Positions 35,104 to 44,680 of a DNA stretch of 64,000 nt are shown here, in pieces (the first letter of the stretch is position 1; each line of letters opens with the position of its first letter). The position numbers were made by a program, and so were the translations under genes. A model generated the notes under the pieces. It saw only the letters and a program-made list of their open reading frames with translations. It had not been told where the DNA came from and made no database searches. This DNA is from Microbotryomycetes sp. JL201. Lineage: Eukaryota; Basidiomycota; Microbotryomycetes. The stretch covers positions 434,001 to 498,000 of the forward strand of contig JAQYUZ010000007.1 in the NCBI GenBank assembly GCA_033819885.1, in the 5' to 3' direction.

Positions 35104-35437
35104 GGTGTTCCTGAATCAGTTGAAGAGGGAGGGAGCAAGCGCGCCAAGATTCGAGATCATCCCACTTCAAGCTGGAAGCGGCCTCACGCCGGCGAGCTGA
35201 TCGCCGAATGGTCATGTTTCAACGAGCATGCGGAACCAGTGCTTCTCATCATGGTACATTCTTGGTCAAAAATGTCGCTGCCTCAAGCAGCATACACGTG
35301 AGCTAGAAAAAAGAGGACTCCTTTCTGCAGATCTCATAATCACGTGATCGGTTCCGAGTTTCTTCTGAGGATTGCATTGCATGTCTACGGCAGGGCCTGG
35401 TGGCTCGTAGCACAACAAAGCCATCAAAAGTTCGCAA
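35104..35437. promoter_or_regulatory. Intergenic region upstream of the GST gene, with TCACGTGA palindrome
   Basis: About 335 bases between the GST start and the NIPSNAP stop. It holds the GST promoter side and an E-box palindrome TCACGTGA at 35340-35347, some 240 bases upstream of the GST start. Confidence 0.4.
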
Positions 35438-36863
35438 TCATCGCATTGGGGAGAAAGGCAACGCCTTGAGGATAGAGGCTTCCATCTGATCCGTCAGCTT
35501 GACAGTCTAGAAATCCGAAGAGGCATGATGAAACAGATTAGCAAAACGAAAACTGATCAACAGATCCTGAGAGCCTGATTGACTGACTTTTGATACGGTG
35601 CCTGACCATGTATCAATAGCCCACGCCTTTTCACGACGCGCACGGCGCGCCTCCAAAGACTCGTAATGCCACATGTGGTGCACTTGATGCAATCTACCAA
35701 GCTGTGAGAACCAAGCGCCGATCGGCTTGTGGCCCGACTTGAGCCGAGCTTCGAGACCAACTCGCCTGCATCGTCGCACATTCGAGTTGAGAAATCACGC
35801 AGTCTGTAACCTAGAGGCCCAAAGTGACTCACCACTCGTGCTCCCATTCGAGCAAAGATCCAGGCTTGAGTGTATATGACCTTAATTCAAACACGCCCCC
35901 CTTGTTCTGCTCGGGTTCGGCAACTTGCCAGAAAGCAAATTCTTGGTTCAACTGGGCCGTGCGCGATTGAATCAACGGCAAAATCTCGTGGTTGAAGAAT
36001 TCCAAATGACCCTGGCCGAGACCCAAGAAGATTGGCTCAGCGAATAATGGCGTCGGCGAGAGACTGGACTTACCCGGCTCTCTTTGATCGCCTGCTTGGT
36101 TTGCTCAAAGCCAGGGAAGCCCTCGTACTCCCAAATATGTACTGTAGAAGTTCGGTCAGGACTACTTGTCAATGTAGCGAGAAGAGAGTGCCTGACCAAA
36201 AGTGTCGACCTCGCCGACGGTGATCTCCCAGCTGCCCGTCAATTGCGTATCAAACTCGTTCGACTCGTGAATTCCCTTGTAGTAGCTGGCAATTTTTTCC
36301 TTGTATTCTTCAACGTGTTGAGGCAGCACCTTGTGTTCTGCAATCTCAGAGCGTTCAGTAAGGTTGACCGCGACTTGGCTGCGGCACCGGGACAGACATA
36401 CTTTGGAACTCGTGTACGTATTTCTAGACGTGCCATTGTTGCATAGCGCAGAGGGCGGGCGAGCGAACGTTGTCAGGTTTGTGTTTACACGCTACGCCAT
36501 GCGGACCTGGGCCCCCGACCAGTCCGGGGACGAGCCAGTGTCCAAAGCTCCCGGCAAGGCGTGTTGCACTCACATTTCTTCCAACTAATTTCGAGTGTTG
36601 AGCAGCTGCGTTCTCGGCTCGCGCCTCTGCTGAACCGTGCAGCAAGGCCTGATGTGTTGCAAGGCAAGAACCCGGAGGTTTACGTCAGTATCGCGTCTCA
36701 TGCGGCACACAAGCCAGCCCCTGGCGCCTCCGTGCGCGATTAAACTGACTGTCACTGCGTCCTTGACTGCAAACACAGGTGCGCTTGTCGACAGGTGGCG
36801 CTGACGCTGCAGCGTCGTCTTCGTCATGGCCGTCAGCACCGGCCGCGCGCGAGTAGCCGTCAT
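35438..36863 (-). CDS. NIPSNAP-family mitochondrial protein
   Basis: NIPSNAP proteins are mitochondrial dimeric alpha/beta-barrel proteins linked to mitophagy signalling in animals; the role in fungi is unclear. The start at 36863 gives a Thr/Arg-rich import sequence (MTATRARPVLTAMTKTTLQR). Exon joins rebuild the family sequence: LLHGSAEARAENAAAQHSKL, VGRN + KYVHEFQ, KHKVLPQHVEEYKEKIASYY, GSWEITVGEVDTFVHIWEYE, GFPGFEQTKQAIKESR. The second NIPSNAP domain follows: GGVFELRSYTLKPGSLLEWE, RLHQVHHMWHYESLEARRAR, AWAIDTWSGTVSK and the end TVKLTDQMEASILKALPFSP. At least six introns are required, and all use normal GT-AG sites. It shares a ~490-base divergent promoter with the MCC-beta gene. Confidence 0.88.
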
Positions 36864-37350
36864 GTGCACTACCACCGGTGAGAATTTAAGTGAACAAATC
36901 GCTGCTGAAGCTGAGCAGTGCTCACTCGTTACGTGCGAATGAGGTGAACCAGCGCACGGCTCTGATCCGACGCCGGTGGGGCACACAGGAGGTGGTCTTT
37001 ACAAGTCGGTGCTCGAGCGCAAAGCACAAAAACTTGTGGTTAATGAGAGCTTGCGTCAGGCGTCTCACATCATGTACTCGCTCAGAGACCGCCAAGTTGC
37101 TGGCTTTTGAGTGGGCCGAGAACGGATAGTGAACGGAGTGAGATAGTGTTTTATATGTTTGACTGTTTGTATATTGATTGCATGGCTCGCTGGTCCATTC
37201 CATCCGAGTATCTACGGCAGCTTGTGCCGGTCCGACGGAACGCCGGCATCAACGCAAGCCGAGCTCGTCGCTCTGCCAAGGTTTGTTCGCGTCCGAGTCC
37301 CTGTTCCTCGGAGCTCGTCTTTGCCGCTCGACTGCACGGTCATCTTCAGA
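36864..37350. promoter_or_regulatory. Divergent promoter region between NIPSNAP and MCC-beta genes
   Basis: About 490 bases between two head-to-head genes whose products are both predicted to be mitochondrial. It includes the AT-rich patch GTTTTATATGTTTGACTG near 37149-37166 but no palindromic E-box. Shared control is possible but not shown. Confidence 0.45.
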
Positions 37351-39733
37351 ATGCATTCAGTGGCGTCCACCTCACGGTCCGTAGCGCGGTCGTGGGCCAG
37401 CACAAGCGCAAACGTCACGGCCGCGCTGGGCCCCGCACTCGGCAGGGGACGAGTTCGTCCAGCAGCACGTCTGGCAGCAACGACGGCTAGCACGCCCGCA
37501 AGACGCTACACGTCTTCGTACCCCGTCCTCCCGACGAACGTCGACACGCGCAGTCCAGAGTTTGCCGAGCGCAAAGCCGATATGGACAAGGTCCAGCAGG
37601 AACTGCGAGACATGCTCGCCATGGTCGAGCAGGGAGGAGGTCAAAAGGCGAGGGACAAAGTGAAGAAGAGTGGAAAGCTGCTTGCGAGGGAGCGGTCAGT
37701 CTCGTTCCAAAGCCTGCATTCGTACCAAAGGAACGTCTGTCTAATCTCCTGTTCTGGTCCGCGCGAAATTCAGCATCAACGAACTACTCGACCCGTTCTC
37801 ACCCTTTCTCGAGCTTTCACAGATGGCCGGGCACGAGATGTATGACGGTCCACTTCCGGCAGCGGGTATCATCACTGGCATCGGTCGCGTCAATGGGTCA
37901 GGAGCTTGAACCGTTCTCCTGAAAGTAAATCAAGCTGAGACATCGTCCTTGTCATAGCACCGAATGCATGATTGTTGCCAATGATGTGGGTTGATGCATG
38001 GTCATGGATGTTTTGCTGGAGCTCACTCGTCGCCCCTCGCACTTAGGCAACCGTCAAAGGCGGTAGCTATCATCCGATCACTGTCAAAAAGCACCTTCGA
38101 GCTCAGACAATCGCAAAGGAAAATAGGCTGCCTTGTGTCTATCTTGGTGAGCCCAATCAGCTTCAGATTATCGTGATGAGAGGGACTGATTTTGGGCTGT
38201 AGTCGAGTCGGGCGGAGCTGCCTTGCCTTACCAGGCTAACGTGTTTCCCGATCGTGAACATTTTGGACGGATTTTCTACAATAGTGAGGGCCCAATCACC
38301 TTGCTCGATCGAGGAATGAGCTGACGTACCTCGTGCAGTGGCAAACATGTCGGCCGCTCAAATCCCGTGAGCTCTTTACAATCGACAGCACAGAAGTATT
38401 CAATACTGATGCGCTTCACTGCAGGCAATTGGCTGTTGTCCACGGAATTTCCGTTGCTGGGGGCGCCTATGTCCCTGCTATGGCCGATGGTGAGACTGCA
38501 GCGTTCCAATGAAGGTACTTCGAGCTCATCCGGTCTTGATCTGCTCAGAAAATATCATTGTCCAGAACCAAGGTACGATTTTTTTGGCCGGCCCGCCTCT
38601 TGTCAAGGCAGCGCTCGGTGAAGAAGTCGACAATGAGACGCTCGGCGGCGGTCACATGCACACTACCGAGTCTGGCGTCGTCGATCACTTGGCCGTCAAC
38701 GACTCTCATGCGATCGCAATTGCTCGTTCGAGCGTCAAAGCCCTGAACTACAAACCTTTGCCGTACGCGAGCAAGTATGCCGAACCCGAGAACAAGCAGG
38801 TCGACGAGCCTTTGTACGACCCGAAAGAACTGGGCGGTATCGTTGGCACAAACTTGAAAAAGACCTGGGACATGAGGGAGGTTATTGCGAGAACGGTCGA
38901 CGGCAGTAGGTTCCAAGAGTGGAAGAAAGACTACGGGTCGACCGTTGTCACTGGGTTCGCACACATTCACGGCTACCCAGTCGGTATCGTGAGTGGGATA
39001 ACAATACTTGCGAGGATACCGGGCCTGCTGACAGTATGTGTTCTGTAGATTGCCAACAACGGTGTGATTCTGTCACCGTCCGCTCTCAAGGCAACGCAAT
39101 TCATTCAGCTGTGCGAGCAGCGTGGTATCCCTCTCGTTTTCATGGTCAACATCTCTGGCTTTATGGTCGGTAAAGATGCCGAGCGAGGTGGAATTGCCAA
39201 GAACGGCGCCAAGATGGTCAGGGCTGTCGCAGCTACGAGCGTGCCCAAGTTTACAGTAATCGTTGGAGGGTCCTACGGTGCGGGTAATTATGGAATGGCT
39301 GGTCGCGCGTGAGCATTTTTGGATTTCGTTATGGTGTTGTTGGAAGCTGACGTTGCCGGGTGCTGTACTGATAGTTATGACCCTCGCTTCTTGTTTGCTT
39401 GGCCAAACGCAAAGGTATCAGTGATGGGTGGTGACCAATTGCAGGCCGTCATGAGTCAAGTGTCGAGTGACAGTGCCAAGACGTCAAAACTCAAGGAGCA
39501 AATTGAGCGAGAGTCGATGGCAACCTTTGGCTCGGCTAGGCTGTACGTTCTAGTTGTCGCGCCAAGACGACTTGTCGGACAGCTTCGCTGACTTGTTTCG
39601 CCACAGATGGGATGATGGCATTATTCAGCCAGAAGACACGCGCAGCGTGCTTGGTCTGAGTTTATCAGTGGCCATGAAGTCGTGGGATCCTGCTCAAGCT
39701 GGTCGTGGCAATTTCGGAGTGTTCAGAATGTAG
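37351..39733 (+). CDS. MCCC2: Methylcrotonoyl-CoA carboxylase beta (carboxyltransferase) subunit
   Basis: Mitochondrial carboxyltransferase subunit of methylcrotonoyl-CoA carboxylase, leucine breakdown. The start at 37351 gives an import sequence ([20 protein letters not shown]). Carboxyltransferase blocks follow: [188 protein letters not shown] and [16 protein letters not shown]. It ends GNFGVFRM, the typical MCC-beta C-terminus. The wording ([21 protein letters not shown]) separates it from propionyl-CoA carboxylase beta. About seven short introns keep frame. The alpha (biotin) subunit is not in this window. Confidence 0.93.
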
Positions 39734-40046
39734 AAGGTAGAACTCTTGTACACTCTGTCTCTTGGAAAGAAAACAAAGCACAATACGAACTGCGGATCCA
39801 GCACGTGATCTTGCGTGATGCGGCTACACGGTTCAGGTGACGAGCGCGGTCTGCGGCTGCAACGTGCTCAAAGAGAATTTTCCAGTGCGTTGCGGGTGTG
39901 TCTTGCTGTTCCGCTGTGCTCTTGTAGGATTCCGACGGGCTGCCGGCAGACGATCTTTTGTGGTTGCGGTTTTTCGAGCCAGAAAAGCAGATCCCGCGCG
40001 TCGTTGCCTTTCGCGCCCTTTTTCTCGTCTCGTCTGGTCCGCCCGA
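39734..40046. promoter_or_regulatory. Intergenic region upstream of cystathionine beta-synthase
   Basis: About 310 bases between co-oriented genes. It contains a CACGTG core (GCACGTGATC near 39800), the element that fungal Cbf1 uses at sulphur-metabolism genes. That makes it a plausible control site for CBS, but this is inference only. Confidence 0.4.
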
Positions 40047-41550
40047 ATGGTGATTCCAACCGCGACACAACTGCCGACTGTGATGCTTGACGGCGGCCGT
40101 GCTGAATCGTCGGCGACGACTGCGCGCGCGCCCGTCAGCTCGGTGCTCGAACTCGTCGGCAACACGCCCCTCGTCAGGCTCGACAAGCTCGCGCAGCAAC
40201 ACGGAATCAAGTGCAACGTCTACGCCAAGCTCGAATGCCTCAGTGCCGGCGGCAGCATCAAGGTGAGCCCGCGTGCAATGCTCTGCCCCGCCTCGCTCGG
40301 CCTGGCCGCCGCTCGTTCTCGGCTCGGCGCTGACACGCACGACTCTGTGCCTGTCAACAGGACAGGATTGCGCTGCGCATGGTCGAAGAGGCGGAGCGCA
40401 ACGGCACACTCATCCCGGGCAAGAGCGTGCTTGTCGAGCCTTGTAAGTCATCTGCGCGTGACCTTCGGATCTCCCGTCGGGTCAGCCAGCAGCCAGCCAT
40501 GTTGACCTGTCACCATGCCCCTGGTCAGCATCGGGCAACACGGGAATCGGTCTCGCTTTAGTTGCCGCAGTCAAAGGATACAGGTGCATCATCACCATGG
40601 TCAGTCTCGCACTCTGGCGCTTTGTGCCACCGTTCTGTGCAGAATACGGCTCTGACACAATCCCTTTGGATACCCGCCATCTGCAGCCGGAGAAGAGTGA
40701 GCGGGAATACTGCTTGTGCCTTTTCCCGCAGACTGATCTGAAGAACGCACGCGCGCACAGTGAGCATCGAAAAGGAAAACACGATGCGCGCTCTCGGCGC
40801 AGAAATCATCCGTACACCAACGGAGGCGGCACATGACTCTCCAGACTCCAACATTGGTCGCGCCAAGACTCTGCTGCAAGAAATTCCACACGCCGTCATG
40901 CTCAACCAGTACGACAACCCGGCCAACCCGGATGCGCACTACTACACGACTGCCCCAGAAATCATAGAGTCGATCGCCTTGACGAGACAACGCAGCGACA
41001 GCGACAGACCCTCGACTGGCCTCGTCGACGTTCTCGTCGCCGGCTCTGGCACCGGTGGCACGATCACCGGCATGGCTCGCCGACTCAAGGAGCACAACCC
41101 AGACTCTTACATTGTCGGCGTCGACCCGCGAGGCTCGATACTTGCCCGACCCGAATCGCTCAACACTCTCGAAAAAGGCGAGTCGGCCATGTACAAGGTC
41201 GAGGGCATCGGCTACGATTTCATCCCGGGCGTGCTCAAGCACGACAACGTCGATTATTGGATCAAGTCGAATGACGAGACATCGTTCCAGGCCGCACGAG
41301 AGTTGATCAAGCTTGAGGGCGTCTTGTGCGGTGGCAGTTCGGGAGCGGCCATCCATGCTGCTGTCGAGTTTCTCAAGAGCGCCCATGGTTGGGAAAAGTT
41401 CGGAAGTCGACCAGAGGCCAACGTGGTCGTTCTCTTGGCTGACGGGTAAGCGAAATTCCTAGTGTGGTCGTTTCAAAGGCTCAACTGATCTGTCTTGCCG
41501 ACAGAATTCGAAACTACGTCACATCTAATTGGCTCAGCGGTCAGCACTGA
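40047..41550 (+). CDS. Cystathionine beta-synthase, catalytic core only
   Basis: PLP enzyme condensing serine and homocysteine to cystathionine. Seen: [20 protein letters not shown], the PLP-lysine motif [19 protein letters not shown] (Lys in GGSIK), [20 protein letters not shown], the [20 protein letters not shown] block, the phosphate-binding [37 protein letters not shown] and [13 protein letters not shown]. These are CBS-type rather than cysteine-synthase-type ([18 protein letters not shown]). The protein ends [14 protein letters not shown] at 41550, where animal and yeast CBS continue into a Bateman (CBS-pair) regulatory domain; none is encoded before the next gene. PEKM comes from a 10-nt microexon at 40687-40696. 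Length is about 385 residues. The start at 40047 is the first ATG before the conserved core. Confidence 0.9.
40687..40696 (+). other. 10-nt microexon in the CBS gene
   Basis: CCGGAGAAGA is flanked by an acceptor (CATCTGCAG) and a donor (GTGAGCGGGA). Inclusion joins IITM to PEKMSIEKEN, exactly the conserved PEKMS block of CBS proteins. Skipping it would join ATG directly to TGAGCATC and bring a stop codon into frame. The flanking introns are 40600-40686 and 40697-40760. Confidence 0.8.
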
Positions 41551-41749
41551 TTGCGCGACCGCGTGTGTGTTTTCGCAGGATATTTCGTTTCTTTTGTTGT
41601 GACTAGTGTACATTCTTACTGCATGTTCGCCTTGGACGACTCGCTTTCAACACCGCGTTGTAATTCTTTTCATTTGAAACAAAGCTTTCAACACCGCAAC
41701 AAATGAATAGTCCCATTCTGCGAGCAAGCGTGCGTCCTTACAAAGTCTG

Positions 41750-43134
41750 CTATAGCTTTGCCTTTTTCTGAGCCTGTTGACGTCGTCGCTCACTCCTTCT
41801 GAGAACTGCTTCTCCCGCTTTACTTCCGTTTGGCCTGGCCAATTGTTCACTGACCCACCTGCCAACGCTCGCCAATTCTTGGAATGCCTTGCCACGTTCA
41901 GACTCTTCGAGCAAGTCGTCAAATCCGTGACCAGCTTTGGGTTCAGGCAAGAGGTTGGTCGTGGCCAAGCCGGAAGATTCGAGGGCGTAGACTACGTCTT
42001 CGGTGGAGACGTTGCCTGTCGCGCCAGGAGAATATGGGCAACCTCCGAGAGCGGAAATGGATGAGTCCACCGTGGGAACACCGAGCTAGAGACCGCGAGA
42101 TGTTAGAGAGAAGGGTCAAGTTTGGGTTTTGCCAAAGCTGCGGACGCACCTCGACACAGCGTAGTACGTTTGCAACCGCAGAGCCATAAGTATCATGACA
42201 GTGGGCCTGTACAATCCGAAGTGTCAATATCACAAACGAAGGGGCGCAGTCAGATATCTTGCGTACAGCCAATTGCTCAATCGGCACCTGCTTCGTCACG
42301 ATGTTCAATAATTCTTCCCATCCATCCGGAGTTCCCACACCAATCGTATCTCCCAAGCTGACTTCGTAGGCGCCCATGTCGATCAACCTCTTTGTGACGT
42401 CTGCTACGACTTGCTTGTCGACTTTGCCATCGAAAGGACATCCGAGTACGACCGACACATAAGCTCTGACTTTGATGCGTTGTTGCTTGGCTTGTTCAAA
42501 CAGAGGAGGAAGCGCATCAAGTGAGCCTTGTACAGTCGAATTGATGTTTGCCTTCGAAAAGCCTTCTGACGCTGCAACGAATACGGCCATCTCATTCGTG
42601 ATTGGATGCGAGTTGGATGGCGTGGACGAAACGAGGGACAGCATAGATGAGAGTCCCTTGGCGTTGGGCACAAGCACGGGCAAGGAGAGAGCGGTGCCGT
42701 ACTGGTCAACGAGCGATCGCAAAGTCGGCGATGACAAGACTTCTGTTGTCGAAGCCATTTGCGGAACCTAGACCAAAAGGAAGCAAGCGTCAGCGTCAGC
42801 TGAAAGGATTTAGCGCGTGATATGCCACTCGACTTGCCCATTTAGGGCTGACAAAGCTGCCAGCTTCCACTGTCCTCAAGCCGGCTTTGACGAGCTTGTT
42901 GATCAGGTTGACCTTGAGGTCTGTTGACAAGACTTGCTTTTCATTCTGGAGTCCATCTCTTGGACCGACTTCGACAATTTTGACTTGCTTGCGCGGTCGT
43001 TTGTCGGCTACAGATCCGCCGAGCGGGGTCGCGTATGCGGGGGTGCTCGTCGACAGGAGCGCCCGTTGGATTTGCGGCAGAGAGCGGAGACACTTGATGC
43101 CCTGTCGTGACGAGCCTGCAATGCGCACAGACAT
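41750..43134 (-). CDS. HMGCL: Hydroxymethylglutaryl-CoA lyase
   Basis: Cleaves HMG-CoA to acetoacetate and acetyl-CoA, the last step of leucine breakdown; mitochondrial. The ATG at 43134 begins a presequence ([20 protein letters not shown]). Conserved blocks are [20 protein letters not shown] (the metal-site GPRDGLQNE), [76 protein letters not shown], the metal-binding [18 protein letters not shown], and [20 protein letters not shown] (active-site Cys in GGCPY), then [11 protein letters not shown]. Four to five introns interrupt the gene. The C-terminal tail is basic and Gln-rich ([11 protein letters not shown]), with no peroxisomal SKL. It converges on the CBS gene with only 200 bases between stops. 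Confidence 0.93.
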
Positions 43135-43428
43135 GTCGAGGTATGCAGGAAGGAAACCGCGCGTACCCGTCGGGCCGGCCGTGGCAGAGCTCGACTGTCC
43201 AAAAGTCGTCGGACCAAACGACTAGTGACTCATCTAGCCAAGTGACTACATACATCCGTCTCGTGTGCTACATCATCCGAAGGATCATGACCAGCTAGAT
43301 CTTGTGCCGTCACGTGACTTGGTCTCGTCTCGCTATTCTGCCTTCTCCGTCCCCCCTCTCTAGCTTGTCTGACTTCCATCTGGAACTTCTCAGCGTACGA
43401 GTGTTCGTTTCATCGCTCCGGCGGCCTC
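43135..43428. promoter_or_regulatory. Divergent promoter between HMG-CoA lyase and CMD-like genes
   Basis: A 294-base head-to-head interval with a perfect 10-bp palindrome GTCACGTGAC at 43309-43318. That is 110-120 bases from the CMD-like start and about 180 from the lyase start. A bHLH (Cbf1-like) factor is the obvious candidate binder. Confidence 0.5.
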
Positions 43429-44310
43429 ATGGACATGTCTCGGCCTTCAGTCGACATCCCTGGATTTCTGACGCGCCTGTCTACGACGCTGCTGGCCAAG
43501 TCGCCATCGCCGGCGCAGTTCATCGTACCGTTGCTGGTCAGTGTCACATGCGGACGAGGTTCCGAATGGGTACCGCACATCTACACCGCTGCGACGCGCA
43601 CTCTCCCTCCCGCTCCTGCACTTCGTCAACCAAGTACAGAATTCCCATCTCAAGAGACTGTACCTAGGCGGCTCGTTGTCAGACAAATGAAAGAAGCCTT
43701 GCAAAAAGCGTCCATCTTGATTGGAGTGCCAAAGACGATCGAAGCAAGGCTCGAGCTTGAACAGGTGGTCGAACCTGGAGCGAAAGACGATGCATTTCCG
43801 AGACAGGAGTGTGCCAAGCTGTCCCCCGAAGAAGCTCTACGTCGTGGCCGAGCTGGTCTCGACACGATCTACCGCGACAATCTCGACGCCATTTTTGAAA
43901 TGATGGGCAAGGATATGCAAGAGGTGGCTTTCATGAGCCAGCAGATCACGTACGGGTTCTTCTTGACCCCTTTTGGGCCGTCAAGTGCAGAGGCACCTTC
44001 GAGAGATCCGTTGGCGTTTGACGAAAGGCTGCTGTCGATCGTGACACTGTCCTGTCTTGTTCCGCAGAGGACTCGACGGGAGATTCTGTGGCATTTGCGG
44101 TGCGCACGCTTTGTATTTCTTGAGCGAGAGTGATATTGATCTCGCTGTTGAAACAGAGGCGCTATCAGGAGGGGGATGAAGCGAGACGAAGTCGAGGCAG
44201 TCCATCAGGCCATTGCTGATTGTTGCGATGCATGTGGAATGCCTGGTGTGCGAGAAGGCATGCCTGTCGTTGCAGAGGTAGAGCCGCAGAAGGAAGAATT
44301 GGAAGAGTGA
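43429..44310 (+). CDS. Carboxymuconolactone-decarboxylase/AhpD-like protein
   Basis: Member of the fungal AhpD-like (CMD) fold group, small helical proteins with varied or unknown activities. Two exons encode about 276 residues. The domain is seen from RLVVRQMKEALQKASILIGV through RRGRAGLDTIYRDNLDAIFE, MSQQITYGFFLTPFGP, and FDERLLSIVTLSCLVPQRTR, followed by EILWHLR. A 55-nt intron then joins to GAIRRGMKRDEVEAVHQAIA. The arrangement 'G...L..IY' then 'L..R.LSI...L' is typical of fungal CMD-like proteins. AhpD's redox CxxC pair is absent; a single Cys (TLSCLV) and the downstream His (WHLRGA) remain. The acidic Glu-rich tail ends at 44310. The start at 43429 is one of two nearby ATGs (MDMSRPSV). 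Confidence 0.68.
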
Positions 44311-44680
44311 CAGTCGAACTGGTCACAAATAGCAGGTTCTGCATTGCAAGATTTTGCACAATCTGCCGAGAGTCTTGCAAAGTGCGAAAACGAATACCCT
44401 ATCAAACGTCGCGGGTCGTTGTCATGTGTGGCGGGATGCAAGAAATGACCCGGCCCGAGCGCGCTGCGCGTCATATGCACCGTGCCGATCTCGCGCCTGA
44501 GCCAACAAAGGCACGCCTCTTGGCAAGCAGCAGCCAGCGTTCGATCGGGGCTAGCTACTTTTCTGTTCCGTCACAGACAACTGCATCAAAGGGCTTACGC
44601 ACACAAAGCAACTGGTCGACAGCAGCAAGTTTTCTCGAGAGTCGAGGCCGCCAAAGAACGGATATTCAGTCGTGCCACGA
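44311..44680. other. Intergenic region upstream of the Ca2+/H+ exchanger gene
   Basis: About 370 bases between co-oriented genes. It presumably carries the exchanger promoter; no motif or repeat stands out. Confidence 0.4.

Noticed and set aside
40601-41386. Minus-strand open frame of about 260 codons opposite the CBS gene
   Set aside because: Antisense shadow of a strongly coding region; composition follows the CBS codons.
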